Source: Spirosoma linguale DSM 74
Lineage (GTDB): Bacteria > Bacteroidota > Bacteroidia > Cytophagales > Spirosomataceae
Assembly: GCA_000024525.1 (NCBI GenBank)
Contig: CP001769.1
Coordinates: 5,737,001-5,801,000, forward strand
DNA length: 64,000 nucleotides
Direction of reading: 5' to 3'
The notes under the pieces were generated by a model that made no database searches, was not told where the DNA came from, and was given only the letters and a program-made list of their open reading frames with translations. Of this stretch, positions 34,815 to 44,775 are shown one piece after another (the stretch's first letter is position 1; each line of letters begins with the position of its first letter). The translations under genes and the position numbers were made by a program.

Positions 34815-36933
34815 GCAGGACATCATTCAGCGGGCCAATCACGTCTTTTACGTTGTCATTTTTCTGGCAGTCTGCGTAGTGTTTCGGCTCGTGTCGGTGC
34901 AGTATTTCAAAAAAGACTTAAAGGGCAGATTCTGGCGGGAGCGAGTAGCGGCAACGCTCATACAGCGGGATACCATCCGGGCCATGCGCGGGAACATCTA
35001 CGCCCATGACGGCTATTTATTGGCGACCTCGTTGCCCAGCTATGTCGTTGGCTTAGACCCTACAATGGCCAAGCCCGATTATTTCAACAAGAAAGTAGAC
35101 TCCCTGGGTCTGCTGCTGTCTCAGCTTTACGGCGATCGCTCGCGGCAGGACTATACGGATATGATTGTTGATGCCCGCAAACGAAAACGCCGGTATGTGT
35201 TGCTCAACCGACGGCGCGTTACGTTTCAGGAGCGGCAGAAAATGCTTACCTGGCCCTTTTTCCGATCATCGGCTAAGGTGGCCGCCCGGGGCGGTGTGCT
35301 TCGCCCCTACTACGAGCGCTACCACCCCTACGGTCAGATGGCCGAACGAACGATTGGGAACCTGGACGCAAAAACGGGCCGGGGTCTCATTGGTCTTGAA
35401 GCGAGTTTCCAACCGGCACTGGCGGGTAAGAATGCCGTTGGTCTGGTTGAAGTACTGTCGGGCGGGATTCGTAAACCCGTCGATGATGGCCCCGAAATGA
35501 AGCCCGAACCGGGCATGGATCTGTACACGACCATCGACGTCAACTACCAGGATATGGCCGAGTCGGCGCTCCGCTCGACACTCGAAAAATACAACGCGGC
35601 CAAAGGATGCGTGGTCGTGATGGAAGTTGCCACCGGCGAAATCCGGGCGATGGCTAACCTCTCCCGCGTGAGCAGTACCACAGGCCCCAACCGCTACGTC
35701 GAGAACTTCAATCACGCCCTGGCTGGCCGCACCGACCCCGGTTCGACGTTTAAGCTGGCCACCATGATGGCCCTGATGGAAGAAAAAGCCATATCGCTCA
35801 ATCAGCTGGTAGCAACGGGCGATGGCTCTACCCGTTACAATGGAATCGAAATCCGCGATGCCAGCCGAACGGGTAAAGGGACAATTACAGCCCGGGAAGT
35901 TTTCGAGAAATCGTCCAATGTGGGAATTCATATGCTGATGCGCAGTTATTTCTATAAGCGACCCGATTTGTACTGCCAGTACCTGCGCAAATTTCACCTG
36001 ACCCAGCCAACGGGTATTCACATGAAAGGCGAAGCCATCCCCGTTGTGCGCAATCCCGATATGAAAGGCTGGAGCAAAGTATCGCTCACCTCCATGTCGT
36101 ACGGCTACGAAATGCAGATCACTCCTCTGCAAATGCTGGCCTTTTATAACGCTGTGGCCAACGGAGGACGATGGGTACGCCCCGTGCTCGTGAAGCAGAT
36201 TAAACTGGCCGACGAGCTTATTGAGGACAACAAACCGTATGTGGCCCCGGACCCCATCTGTTCGAAAGAAACCGCCCGTAAAGCCCAGGAGCTGCTGCGG
36301 GGCGTGGTAGAACATGGAACGGCCAAACACATTAACAATCCGTTTTATGCGATTGCCGGTAAAACCGGAACGGCCCAGAAAGTCATCAACGGCAAGTACC
36401 AGGTTGGGCGTTATTACACCTCGTTTATCGGGTATTTCCCGGCCAACAACCCAAAATACAGCATGATTACCGTTGTTGATAATCCAGAGGGCGACAACAT
36501 TGATATGCTGTACGCCGGAGCCGTAGCAGCTCCTGTGTTCAAGGCCGTAGCCGACCGCATTGTGGCCTACGATTACCAGATGCACGCGCCCATTCGGGTA
36601 AGGGCTTCCCGGCCGCAATCAACAACGGATGTAGTAGCCGGTTATGCCGATGATCTGCACGTGATTGGGTCGACACTGAATATGCGGAACGAACCCTCGA
36701 CCGAAGGCTGGGTGGAGGCAACACCACGCGGAGGCTGGAAAGCCAGGCCCACCCGCACTGACCGCGTACCTGATGTGCGCGGCCTGACCCTCCGTGATGC
36801 GCTTTATTTGCTCGAAAACCGGGGATTTCGGGTTCTGGTCGATGGCCGGGGCAAGGTAAAGGAACAATCTGTTGAACCGGGAACCGGGATTGAGAAAGCG
36901 GCAGGCAAAGTGATTACGCTCACGCTGGGCTAA
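34804..36933 (+). CDS. ftsI: Penicillin-binding protein FtsI/PBP2 family with PASTA domain
   Basis: 709 residues from ATG 34804, overlapping ftsL. It is a class B transpeptidase that cross-links septal peptidoglycan. An N-terminal membrane segment lies at about residues 14-30 and a dimerisation domain follows. Catalytic motifs are S314TFK (DPGSTFK), S370SN (EKSSNVG) and K520TG (GKTGTAQK). A C-terminal PASTA domain (VPDVRGLTLRDALYLLENRG) is present, a feature shared with SpoVD-like proteins. Confidence 0.95.
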   Translation: MNIKQDIIQRANHVFYVVIFLAVCVVFRLVSVQYFKKDLKGRFWRERVAATLIQRDTIRAMRGNIYAHDGYLLATSLPSYVVGLDPTMAKPDYFNKKVDSLGLLLSQLYGDRSRQDYTDMIVDARKRKRRYVLLNRRRVTFQERQKMLTWPFFRSSAKVAARGGVLRPYYERYHPYGQMAERTIGNLDAKTGRGLIGLEASFQPALAGKNAVGLVEVLSGGIRKPVDDGPEMKPEPGMDLYTTIDVNYQDMAESALRSTLEKYNAAKGCVVVMEVATGEIRAMANLSRVSSTTGPNRYVENFNHALAGRTDPGSTFKLATMMALMEEKAISLNQLVATGDGSTRYNGIEIRDASRTGKGTITAREVFEKSSNVGIHMLMRSYFYKRPDLYCQYLRKFHLTQPTGIHMKGEAIPVVRNPDMKGWSKVSLTSMSYGYEMQITPLQMLAFYNAVANGGRWVRPVLVKQIKLADELIEDNKPYVAPDPICSKETARKAQELLRGVVEHGTAKHINNPFYAIAGKTGTAQKVINGKYQVGRYYTSFIGYFPANNPKYSMITVVDNPEGDNIDMLYAGAVAAPVFKAVADRIVAYDYQMHAPIRVRASRPQSTTDVVAGYADDLHVIGSTLNMRNEPSTEGWVEATPRGGWKARPTRTDRVPDVRGLTLRDALYLLENRGFRVLVDGRGKVKEQSVEPGTGIEKAAGKVITLTLG

Positions 36934-37017
36934 ACAGAATCACAAAAATTAGGTAGTCCCGGCATCAACCCTTTTTTTTGCAGCCGATAAACGAACGTCA
37001 TGTTCGTTGCCCTACGC

Positions 37018-38496
37018 ATGCAACTAAAAGATATTTTCTATAAAATTCCGCTGCTGGCTACGTCCGGCAGTATGAATACCGAGGTAACAAGCCTGACGAT
37101 GGACTCGCGCAAAGCCGGTCCGGGCAGCCTGTTTATTGCCGTTCGCGGCACCGTTACGGACGGCCATGCGTATATCGAAACGGCTATTCAGCAGGGAGCG
37201 ACCGCTATCCTGTGCGAAGAAATCCCGGCCGAAACCAACCCGGACGTTGCTTATATCCGGGTGCAGAATTCGGCCCGAACGATGGGGTTGGTGGCCGCTA
37301 ACTTCTACGACCAGCCTTCACAAAAACTCAAACTAATTGGGGTAACGGGTACCAATGGCAAAACGTCGGTAGCTACCTTGCTCTTCCGGTTGTTTCGCGC
37401 CCTGGGCTACCGCTGCGGACTCCTGTCGACCGTTCAGAATCAGATCGATGACGATGTAATTCCGGCCACCCACACCACACCCGACGTCATCACGACCAAT
37501 CAATTACTGACCAAAATGCTGGCGCACGGCTGTACGCACGTATTCATGGAGGTCAGTTCGCACGCGGTTGTGCAGGAACGAATTGCCGGATTGAGTTTTG
37601 TAGGTGGAATTTTCACCAACATCACCCACGACCACCTCGATTTTCACGGTACGTTCGATAATTATATTCGCGCAAAAAAGGGGTTCTTCGACCAGCTCCC
37701 GGCATCGGCCTTTGCCCTAACCAATGTAGACGACAAGCGTGGGCTGGTCATGCTTCAGAATACAGTGGCCCGCAAGGAGACGTACTCTCTCCAAACACTA
37801 GCGTCTTTTAAAGGAAAAATTCTGGCTGACAGCCTGTTCGGGCTGAACATGCTCATCGACGAGCGCGAAGTGTGGTTCAAGCTCATCGGCCAGTTTAACG
37901 CCTATAACCTCCTCAGCGTCTATGGTACGGCTATTCTGCTGGGCGAAGACCCAACCGAAGTTCTGACAATGCTATCGGGCATTACCCCCCCGCCCGGTCG
38001 GTTCGAGCAGGTTGTTTCGGACGACAAGATTGTTGGTATTGTTGACTATGCTCATACGCCCGATGCCCTGCAAAACGTATTGGAAACCATTAACGAGCTG
38101 CGCAGTACAGATGAACAGGATTACATGCCCCAGATCATTACGGTCGTGGGCTGTGGCGGCAACCGGGACACCTCCAAACGACCCATTATGGCCGATATAG
38201 CCTGCCGGTTAAGCAACCGCGTTATCCTGACCTCCGACAATCCACGGAACGAAGACCCCATGGACATTCTGGAGCAGATGCAGGCTGGTGTCTCACCGGT
38301 CGATTTCAAAAAAACGATCACCATCGAAGACCGGCACGAGGCCATCCGCAAAGCCGTTGAACTGGCCAAACCACATGACATAATTCTGGTAGCCGGTAAA
38401 GGCCATGAGACCTATCAGGAGATAAAAGGAATCAAATATGATTTCGATGACCGGGTCGTACTGCGGGACGCTTTCGCAGACCGTCGAAATCAGTAA
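37018..38496 (+). CDS. murE: UDP-N-acetylmuramoylalanyl-D-glutamate 2,6-diaminopimelate ligase
   Basis: Reported from ATG 37018 (492 residues); ATG 37000 would add six residues. It adds meso-diaminopimelate to the UDP-muramyl dipeptide in the cytosol. GTNGKT is the ATP-binding P-loop of Mur ligases, and DNPRNEDP is the meso-diaminopimelate recognition motif, which tells it apart from the lysine-adding type. It follows ftsI by about 80 bp. Confidence 0.96.
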   Translation: MQLKDIFYKIPLLATSGSMNTEVTSLTMDSRKAGPGSLFIAVRGTVTDGHAYIETAIQQGATAILCEEIPAETNPDVAYIRVQNSARTMGLVAANFYDQPSQKLKLIGVTGTNGKTSVATLLFRLFRALGYRCGLLSTVQNQIDDDVIPATHTTPDVITTNQLLTKMLAHGCTHVFMEVSSHAVVQERIAGLSFVGGIFTNITHDHLDFHGTFDNYIRAKKGFFDQLPASAFALTNVDDKRGLVMLQNTVARKETYSLQTLASFKGKILADSLFGLNMLIDEREVWFKLIGQFNAYNLLSVYGTAILLGEDPTEVLTMLSGITPPPGRFEQVVSDDKIVGIVDYAHTPDALQNVLETINELRSTDEQDYMPQIITVVGCGGNRDTSKRPIMADIACRLSNRVILTSDNPRNEDPMDILEQMQAGVSPVDFKKTITIEDRHEAIRKAVELAKPHDIILVAGKGHETYQEIKGIKYDFDDRVVLRDAFADRRNQ

Positions 38497-38519
38497 CTTT
38501 GAAAATCAATTATGAATGA

Positions 38520-38578
38520 GTGAATGATAGAATGAGTGAATTACGTCACGGAAATTATTCACTCATTTTATCATTCAC
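38520..38578. repeat. AT-rich inverted repeat between murE and mraY
   Basis: GTGAATGATAGAATGAGTGAAT (near 38520-38541) pairs with ATTCACTCATTTTATCATTCAC (38557-38578), with one mismatch. It sits within the dcw operon, so it must be transcribed unless a promoter follows. Confidence 0.8.
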
Positions 38579-38614
38579 CGCTACGGCGGACCGTTCATTC
38601 TATTATTCGCCATT

Positions 38615-39823
38615 ATGCTCTATTACCTCTTCCAGTTTCTTGACGAACGCTATAACTTTCCCGGCGCGGGGGTTTTCCAGTACATCTCCTTCCGGGCGCT
38701 GGGTGCCGTAATCACGTCGCTTCTGATCGCAGCCATCTTCGGGCGACGCATTATCGACACCCTGCGAAACCTTCAGATTGGCGAGTCGATCCGCGATTTG
38801 GGGCTGGAAGGGCAAATGCAGAAACGAGGGACCCCAACCATGGGCGGATTTATCATTCTGGCCTCCCTGCTGATTCCGGCGCTGCTCTTTGCGAAACTAA
38901 CAAATGTCTACGTCGTGCTGGCGCTGGTATCTACCGTCTGGACCGGCATGATCGGCTTTCTGGACGACTACATTAAAGTATTCAAGAAAAACAAAGAGGG
39001 CCTGGAGGGGAAGTTTAAAGTAGTTGGACAAGTGGGTCTGGGCCTTATTGTCGGGCTAACGCTGTACTTCAACGACTACGTAAAGATCAGGAAGTACGCT
39101 CCCCGCCTGTTCAGCACCTCGAATGTGCCAGATGTGTACACCGATATTAAGTCGACGCTCACCACGGTGCCCTTCGTCAAAAACAACGAGTTCGACTATA
39201 GCTCGTTGCTGTTCGGGTTTCTACCGGATAGTTACACCTGGATTATCTATGTGCTGATCTGTATTTTTATCATCACGGCCGTTTCCAACGGGGCAAACAT
39301 TACCGACGGCATCGACGGTCTGGCGGCTGGTACGTCCGTCATTATCGGCCTAACCATTGGCGTACTGGCTTATTTATCGGGTAACAAGGTTTTCTCGCAG
39401 TACCTGAACATCATGTACATTCCGAATGCCGGTGAGCTGGTAATTTTCTGCGCGGCTTTTGTGGGGGCCTGCGTTGGCTTTCTCTGGTACAACTCCTACC
39501 CGGCGCAGGTATTCATGGGCGACACGGGTAGTTTAATGTTAGGGGGCGTAATTGCGGTGTTGTTTCTGGCGATCCGAAAGGAGTTGATGATTCCGATCAT
39601 CTGCGGCATTTTCCTGGTCGAGCTGGTCTCCGTCATTATGCAGGTCAGCTATTTTAAATACACCAAACGAAAGTATGGCGAGGGTAGGCGAATTTTCCTG
39701 ATGTCGCCCCTGCACCACCATTTTCAGAAGAAAGGCTACCACGAAGCCAAGCTCGTTACGCGCTTCTGGATCGTCGGCATTATCCTGGCGGTACTGGCTT
39801 TAGCCACGCTGAAGCTGCGGTAA
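38615..39823 (+). CDS. mraY: Phospho-N-acetylmuramoyl-pentapeptide transferase
   Basis: 402 residues, about ten membrane segments. It makes lipid I by moving phospho-MurNAc-pentapeptide to undecaprenyl phosphate. The motifs [25 protein letters not shown] and [11 protein letters not shown] of the catalytic site are all present. The long loop between 115-170 residues (about [13 protein letters not shown]) is longer than in E. coli. It is the last dcw gene before the inserted block. Confidence 0.97.
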   Translation: MLYYLFQFLDERYNFPGAGVFQYISFRALGAVITSLLIAAIFGRRIIDTLRNLQIGESIRDLGLEGQMQKRGTPTMGGFIILASLLIPALLFAKLTNVYVVLALVSTVWTGMIGFLDDYIKVFKKNKEGLEGKFKVVGQVGLGLIVGLTLYFNDYVKIRKYAPRLFSTSNVPDVYTDIKSTLTTVPFVKNNEFDYSSLLFGFLPDSYTWIIYVLICIFIITAVSNGANITDGIDGLAAGTSVIIGLTIGVLAYLSGNKVFSQYLNIMYIPNAGELVIFCAAFVGACVGFLWYNSYPAQVFMGDTGSLMLGGVIAVLFLAIRKELMIPIICGIFLVELVSVIMQVSYFKYTKRKYGEGRRIFLMSPLHHHFQKKGYHEAKLVTRFWIVGIILAVLALATLKLR

Positions 39824-39844
39824 GTATGATTTCTCATTATCCCC

Positions 39845-39875
39845 TTGTTTTTCAGCGGTATATCTCCTATATTTG
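39845..39875 (+). promoter_or_regulatory. Bacteroidota-type promoter of rplM
   Basis: TTG at 39845-39847, then 20 nt, then TATATTTG at 39868-39875, an exact match to TAnnTTTG. It is 75 bp before the rplM start and so gives the translation block its own promoter inside the dcw region. Confidence 0.75.
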
Positions 39876-39949
39876 CACTCCCGTTTCAGGACGGACCTGT
39901 TTTTTATGCAGGTAAGTAATTATAAATCAAACAATTAGTCTCCTTAATA

Positions 39950-40393
39950 GTGAATACGCTCAGTTACAAAACCATCTCTGCCAACAAAGAAACGGCGCAG
40001 AAGGAATGGATTGTGGTTGACGCTCAGGGTGAGGTGCTTGGTCGGCTGGCCAGCAATATCGCACGTCTGATTCGCGGCAAACACAAAACCAACTTCACGC
40101 CACACGTTGACTGCGGAGACAACGTGATTGTCATCAATGCCGACAAGGTTCGCCTGACCGGTGCCAAGATGACCGATAAAGTCTACGTCCGCCATACGGG
40201 TTATCCCGGTGGTCAACGGTTTGCATCGCCCCGGTTGTTGCTTGAAAAGCACCCTGAGCGTATCATCGAGCACGCCGTAAAAGGTATGTTGCCGAAAAAC
40301 CGGCTCGGTCGGCGGTTGTATACCAACCTGTACGTTTACGCCGGTGGTCAACACCCGCACGAGGCTCAGCAACCAACCGCAGTTAAATTTTAA
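39950..40393 (+). CDS. rplM: Ribosomal protein L13
   Basis: 147 residues from GTG 39950, close to the normal ~142. Motifs [29 protein letters not shown] and RAVKGMLP-type (here [14 protein letters not shown]) are diagnostic of L13. It starts the pair rplM-rpsI, 6 bp before rpsI, as in most bacteria. The start codon GTG is slightly unusual, but no nearer ATG fits. Confidence 0.98.
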   Translation: MNTLSYKTISANKETAQKEWIVVDAQGEVLGRLASNIARLIRGKHKTNFTPHVDCGDNVIVINADKVRLTGAKMTDKVYVRHTGYPGGQRFASPRLLLEKHPERIIEHAVKGMLPKNRLGRRLYTNLYVYAGGQHPHEAQQPTAVKF

Positions 40394-40399
40394 GTCATA

Positions 40400-40786
40400 A
40401 TGGATCGTATTAATACCATTGGCCGCCGTAAAACTGCCATCTCCCGCATCTACATGTCGGCGGGCAGCGGAGCCATCTCGGTGAACGGAAAAGATTATAA
40501 ACAATATTTTCCTACCGAAGTACTGCAAATCATTCTGAACCAACCCTTTGCTACCGTAAACGGTGTTGGTGGTTACGACGTTAAAGTGAACGTTCGCGGT
40601 GGCGGTGTGGCCGGACAAGCCGAAGCTACCCGTATGGCTATTGCCCGGGCACTGGTCGAGATGAACGCTGAGTTCCGTCCAGCCCTGAAAAAAGAAGGAT
40701 TCCTGACACGGGATTCGCGTATGGTAGAACGGAAAAAATACGGCCGTCGGAAAGCCCGTCGTCGGTTCCAGTTCTCGAAACGTTAA
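40400..40786 (+). CDS. rpsI: Ribosomal protein S9
   Basis: 128 residues, the usual length. GRRKTAISRIYM, GGGVAGQAEATRMAIARAL and the end KARRRFQFSKR, with basic C-terminal tail that reaches the P-site tRNA, are typical. It shares the rplM promoter. Confidence 0.98.
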   Translation: MDRINTIGRRKTAISRIYMSAGSGAISVNGKDYKQYFPTEVLQIILNQPFATVNGVGGYDVKVNVRGGGVAGQAEATRMAIARALVEMNAEFRPALKKEGFLTRDSRMVERKKYGRRKARRRFQFSKR

Positions 40787-40811
40787 TAACCAAAGTATAA
40801 TGCACAATGAA

Positions 40812-40866
40812 GAATGGATAATGAACGTGTTTTCATTGTACATTTTACATCAGTCATTATTCATTC
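40812..40866. repeat. Short imperfect inverted repeat after rpsI
   Basis: GAATGGATAATGA (40812-40824) and TCATTATTCATTC (40854-40866) pair with one mismatch. A second pair, CACAATGAA and TTCATTGTA, overlaps it. No T-run follows, so a terminator role is uncertain. Confidence 0.5.
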
Positions 40867-40949
40867 AATCTAAAGTCCAGACTACCCTTAGATGATGCCG
40901 ACGGGTGGTGCTGCGTATTTTTTAACAACATTCATTTTCAAAGTCTGAA

Positions 40950-41783
40950 ATGGCACAAATTGAATATAAAGACCTCCTCGACGCTGGTGTGCACTTTGGT
41001 CACCTTACGCGTAAGTGGGACCCTCGGATGGCTCCGTATATCTTCATGGAGAAAAACGGCATCCACATTATTGACTTAAACAAAACGGTTGCGGCACTAG
41101 ACGAAGCCTGCAATGCCATCAAAGGGATTGTTCGCTCGGGCCGGAAAGTGATGTTCGTCGCTACGAAGAAACAGGCTCAGGAAATCGTTTCGGAAGAAGC
41201 GCGTCGCCTGAAAATGCCTTACGTTACCGATCGCTGGCAGGGCGGTATGTTAACAAACTTCGCTACGATCCGGAAATCGCTGAAGAAAATGCAAACGCTG
41301 GATAAAATGCTGAAAGACGAGGAGACCGTTAAAAGCATTGCCAAGCGTGAGCGTTTGACCCGCAGCCGCGATAAAGAAAAACTGGAGCGCGTACTAGGCG
41401 GTATTGCCGACCTGACCCGTTTGCCAGCTGCTCTGTTCGTAGTTGACGTGAAACGTGAGCACATCGCCGTTGCCGAAGCACACCGTCTGGGTATCCCCGT
41501 ATTTGCCATGTGCGATACGAACTCGAACCCCGAAGAGGTAGATTTCGCTATCCCGGCTAATGATGACGCTTACAAGTCAATTTCGCTGATTACGCTTGCC
41601 ATCGGTAAGGCCATCGAAGAGGGTCTGATGGAGCGGAAACAGGATAAAGACGACCAGCGTGTTCAGGAAGAAGAAGAAGCCAAGCGTTCTGAAGATCTTG
41701 CCCAGGCTAAAGCCGAAGGTGAATCGCAGCCCGAGGCTACTGCTGCTCCTGCCGCTGTTGCTGAAGACGAGCAGGAAGCATAA
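40950..41783 (+). CDS. rpsB: Ribosomal protein S2
   Basis: 277 residues against about 241 in E. coli. [19 protein letters not shown], the [20 protein letters not shown] region and [20 protein letters not shown] are the S2 signatures. The extra ~35 residues are an acidic, Ala-rich tail ([16 protein letters not shown] ...), which is common in Bacteroidota S2. It is followed by tsf as in most bacteria. Confidence 0.98.
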   Translation: MAQIEYKDLLDAGVHFGHLTRKWDPRMAPYIFMEKNGIHIIDLNKTVAALDEACNAIKGIVRSGRKVMFVATKKQAQEIVSEEARRLKMPYVTDRWQGGMLTNFATIRKSLKKMQTLDKMLKDEETVKSIAKRERLTRSRDKEKLERVLGGIADLTRLPAALFVVDVKREHIAVAEAHRLGIPVFAMCDTNSNPEEVDFAIPANDDAYKSISLITLAIGKAIEEGLMERKQDKDDQRVQEEEEAKRSEDLAQAKAEGESQPEATAAPAAVAEDEQEA

Positions 41784-41878
41784 TATAGTTATTGAGGTAT
41801 TAAGGTATTGAGCTGATAGGTCGTAGCGTCTTTCTACGTATAGCAACTTACTAACCTTATAACTTAGCAACTTTATAG

Positions 41879-41912
41879 GAATAGCCCGTAGCCAGCCGCT
41901 ATGGGCTATTCC
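41879..41912 (+). terminator. Hairpin between rpsB and tsf
   Basis: GGAATAGCCC (41879-41888) pairs with GGGCTATTCC (41903-41912), followed by ATTTC. It may reduce read-through between the two genes. Confidence 0.5.
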
Positions 41913-41979
41913 ATTTCAGGACACAAGTAGTAAGTACCAAACATTTTTTGGCAATTTAAATCGATAATCACCTATTACT

Positions 41980-42813
41980 ATGGCAATTACCGCTGCTGAC
42001 GTAAACAAACTTCGGCAAGAGACTGGAGCCGGCATGATGGACTGTAAAAAAGCCCTCACCGAAGCCGATGGCGATTTTGAAAAAGCAAAAGAGATTCTGC
42101 GCAAGCAGGGTCAGAAAATAGCCGACAAACGGGCTGATAACGCAACGGCCGAAGGTATCGTACTGGCTCACGTTAGCCCGGATGGTACAACAGGTAAAGT
42201 AATCGCTCTGGCCTGCGAAACGGAGCCTGTATCGAAAGTTGCCGATTTCCAGAATCTGGCAATGGCCATCATGAGCACCGCTGTTGCTTCGGATGTTACG
42301 GATAAAGCAACCTTACTGGCAACGCCACAGGCGGATGGCCGGGCTCTTCAGGACCACATTACGGACCTGATGGGTAAAATCGGTGAGAAAATCGATGTCG
42401 CTTCGTTTGAAACGGTATCTGCCGATAAAGTTGTATCATACATTCACTCGAACGGCAAACTGGGCGTATTGGTAGGTCTGAACAACACCAATGGTACCGA
42501 CGTAACCGAGGTGGGCAAAGATATCGCCATGCAGATTGCGGCTATGAAACCCGTAGCCCTCGATAAAGATGGTGTTGACGCGACTATCGTTCAACGCGAA
42601 ATCGAAATCGGTAAAGAGCAAGCTCGTCAGGAAGGCAAGCCCGAGGCCATGCTCGAAAAAATCGCCATGGGTAAGCTGAACAAATTCTACAAAGACAACA
42701 CATTGTTGAACCAGGAGTTTGTAAAAGACACCTCTCTGACGATCAGCCAGTTGCTTGAAAAAACTAGCAAAGGCCTGACAGTATCTGCATTTAAGCGGGT
42801 AGCTATCGGCTAA
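41980..42813 (+). CDS. tsf: Elongation factor Ts
   Basis: 277 residues. VNKLRQETGAGMMDCKKALTE at the start is the N-terminal domain that contacts EF-Tu, and VALACETEPVSK with DFQNLA begins the core. It regenerates EF-Tu-GTP. Ends in a strong intrinsic terminator at 42837. Confidence 0.98.
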   Translation: MAITAADVNKLRQETGAGMMDCKKALTEADGDFEKAKEILRKQGQKIADKRADNATAEGIVLAHVSPDGTTGKVIALACETEPVSKVADFQNLAMAIMSTAVASDVTDKATLLATPQADGRALQDHITDLMGKIGEKIDVASFETVSADKVVSYIHSNGKLGVLVGLNNTNGTDVTEVGKDIAMQIAAMKPVALDKDGVDATIVQREIEIGKEQARQEGKPEAMLEKIAMGKLNKFYKDNTLLNQEFVKDTSLTISQLLEKTSKGLTVSAFKRVAIG

Positions 42814-42836
42814 TTATAACGAGTGTACTTTTATAA

Positions 42837-42870
42837 AAAATACCCGGCCTCTCAGTCGGGTATTTTTTTT
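42837..42870 (+). terminator. Intrinsic terminator of tsf
   Basis: AAAATACCCG (about 42837-42847) pairs with CGGGTATTTT and runs into a run of eight T. This is the clearest rho-independent terminator of the window. Confidence 0.9.
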
Positions 42871-43007
42871 GTGGGTCAGTCAATAACTAATTACTTGACT
42901 AAAACTCACTCAGAAGCACCCTGCATTGCCCACACAGCATTAGGGACACTTGTAGGTAATGTTACTTTTTGCCCGGATCTATGTCTCATTAACCACCACT
43001 GTACAAA

Positions 43008-43616
43008 ATGGAACATATTTCTGATGAGGAGTTGGTTCGCCTGTATGTTACGACACAGCGGAACATCTATTTTGAGCGTCTTTATGAGCGTTACTGTAAC
43101 AAGGTGTATCGAAAATGTCTGTCGTTCACAAAAGACCCGGTTCGTGCCGAAGATTTGACACACGACGTCTTTTTAAAATTAGTCGTTAAACTCAGCAGCT
43201 TCCGCGAGCAGGCGAAGTTCTCAACCTGGCTGTACTCAATAACGTACAACTATTGTACAGATCAGCTGAGAGCGCACAATATGCGTAAGGAGGTTTACAT
43301 GGATGACAGTTGGGACCGGCTGGATACGGGCATAGATGATGGACTCGGAGAAATAGCCGAAATGGAAGCTCAGAAACTGGAAAAGGCTTTACATCAGCTC
43401 CCGCCTGAAGAACAAACAATGCTTCTGATGAAGTATCAGGATGACATCAGCATCCGGGAGATTGCCAACTTCGTGGGGATAACAGAAAGTGCGGTGAAAA
43501 TGCGACTTAAGCGATCGCGGGATAAACTACGAAAATATTACCTCGAAGGGATTGTATTCTGGCTACTGGTAGCGGCCAAATTGGCGCTCTCCATCCGCTG
43601 GTCCTTTCGTTACTAA
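43008..43616 (+). CDS. ECF-type RNA polymerase sigma factor with hydrophobic C-terminal end
   Basis: 202 residues. Region 2 (FERLYERYCNKVYRKCLSFTKDP, with the AEDLTHDVFLKL helix and FSTWLYSITYNYCTDQLR) and region 4 (LPPEEQTMLLMKYQDDISIREIA, ITESAVKMRLKRSRDKLRKYY) identify an ECF sigma factor. The last ~17 residues, GIVFWLLVAAKLALSIR, are hydrophobic, which is unusual. No anti-sigma factor follows; instead two genes including a mechanosensitive channel, so response to envelope stress is a possibility. Confidence 0.9.
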   Translation: MEHISDEELVRLYVTTQRNIYFERLYERYCNKVYRKCLSFTKDPVRAEDLTHDVFLKLVVKLSSFREQAKFSTWLYSITYNYCTDQLRAHNMRKEVYMDDSWDRLDTGIDDGLGEIAEMEAQKLEKALHQLPPEEQTMLLMKYQDDISIREIANFVGITESAVKMRLKRSRDKLRKYYLEGIVFWLLVAAKLALSIRWSFRY

Positions 43617-43622
43617 AACGTT

Positions 43623-43829
43623 ATGGAAACAACAAACCCATTTAAAGAACTCGAACCGGATGGCATTTGCCCCCCTCATCTGCAACATGAGCTGGTCACC
43701 GAAATTGACCTTATCCGCAATACAATTACGATTATAGAAATCTATATCGGCGATTTATTCAGCCTGGTTTCCGTGCTGGCAAACCCACCTCATCTGACAT
43801 CAAATGATACCACCAACTCGATCCTATGA
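43623..43829 (+). CDS. Small 68-aa hypothetical protein
   Basis: ATG 43623 is 6 bp after the sigma factor stop, and the ATGA overlap with the channel gene at 43826 supports real translation. The product has a polar start (TTNPFKELEPDG) and a hydrophobic stretch about residues 32-52 (ITIIEIYIGDLFSLVSVLA), possibly a membrane helix. The family is not recognised. Its place between a sigma factor and a channel suggests a regulatory or accessory role, but nothing more can be said. Confidence 0.5.
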   Translation: METTNPFKELEPDGICPPHLQHELVTEIDLIRNTITIIEIYIGDLFSLVSVLANPPHLTSNDTTNSIL

Positions 43830-44653
43830 AGCAGCTCCCGAATTTGACTGAAATTCTGCGCAACACCTTTCAGACGCTCATTGACCAGTTTATTGACTTT
43901 GTTCCACGAATTATAGGCGCACTCGTCATTTTACTGATTGGTATTGGCGTTGCCCGGCTGGCAGCCTTTGTTGTTCAACGGGTTTTGGGCCAGGTAGGAT
44001 TCGATAAAATTGGCGACCGGCTCAATCAAATCAGCGTCATCAAGCAGCTTAATACTGAAATTAAGCTTAGTGAAATTATCGCCAAGGTTCTTTACTACTT
44101 TATTCTGCTGGTATTCATTATGGCTGCAACCGAGACGCTGGGGGTAGCGGCTATCACCGAGATGGTTTCATCGCTGGTGAACTTCATTCCAAAACTACTG
44201 GCAGCCGCCATTATGCTACAGGTGGGGGTGTTACTGGCAGATACCCTACGAGGAGCCGTAGTGAACCTGTGCCAGTCGTTCAATATTGCTGCTGGTCGTT
44301 TGCTGAGCATGATTGTTTTTGTCTTTTTCCTGATTGTTACCATTATCAGCGCACTGGGTCAGGCAGGTATCAATACTGAACTACTCGAATCAAGCTTTAA
44401 TCTCATCATAGGTGGAGTCATCTTTGCTTTTGCCATCGGGTACGGCATTGCCTCACGCGATATAATGGCAAACGTATTGTCGTCTTTCTACACGAAAAAC
44501 AAGTATAAAGAGGGGCAACTGGTTCAGATTGATGATGTAAAAGGAGAAATCATAAAGATTGATACCCTCTCAATAACACTGCGCACTGGTGACACAACAA
44601 CCGTAGTACCACTTCAGACACTCCAGTCTAAAAATGTGGAGGTGTTTAATTAA
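43826..44653 (+). CDS. Small-conductance mechanosensitive channel family protein
   Basis: 275 residues with several membrane segments (about 24-50, 88-110, 120-140, 155-178, 190-212) and an MscS-like cytosolic beta domain at the end (GQLVQIDDVKGEIIKIDTLSITLRTGD). Sequence GRLLSMIVFVF and GYGIASRDIMANVLSSFY resemble the pore-lining helix and the region after it. It releases osmolytes when the membrane is stretched. Start overlaps the previous small gene. Confidence 0.85.
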   Translation: MKQLPNLTEILRNTFQTLIDQFIDFVPRIIGALVILLIGIGVARLAAFVVQRVLGQVGFDKIGDRLNQISVIKQLNTEIKLSEIIAKVLYYFILLVFIMAATETLGVAAITEMVSSLVNFIPKLLAAAIMLQVGVLLADTLRGAVVNLCQSFNIAAGRLLSMIVFVFFLIVTIISALGQAGINTELLESSFNLIIGGVIFAFAIGYGIASRDIMANVLSSFYTKNKYKEGQLVQIDDVKGEIIKIDTLSITLRTGDTTTVVPLQTLQSKNVEVFN

Positions 44654-44713
44654 ACCGAGTTTGGTTAATTGTTATGGAGCTACTGGTTAATCGTTATTTG
44701 TTGTAAATCAATA

Positions 44714-44756
44714 ATTAACCAATGACTCAATAACCATTAACCAATGACTCAATAAC
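44714..44756 (+). repeat. Tandem 21-bp repeat with inverted copy
   Basis: ATTAACCAATGACTCAATAA occurs twice (44714 and 44736) with a 22-bp period. Nearby TTGGTTAATTGTTAT at 44661 is a partial inverted copy. It lies between the channel and DUF3078 genes. Confidence 0.75.
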
Positions 44757-44775
44757 TCCTTAACTCATACCATCA

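Noticed and set aside
35266..36618. 450-codon open frame on the minus strand
   Set aside because: It lies wholly opposite ftsI, whose catalytic motifs are intact; the antisense frame has no recognisable domain and reflects codon bias.
39944..40843. 299-codon open frame on the minus strand
   Set aside because: It is antisense to rplM and rpsI, which are certain genes.
42823..43158. 111-codon frame after tsf
   Set aside because: It begins inside the tsf terminator and overlaps the start of the sigma factor gene in another frame; no family features.
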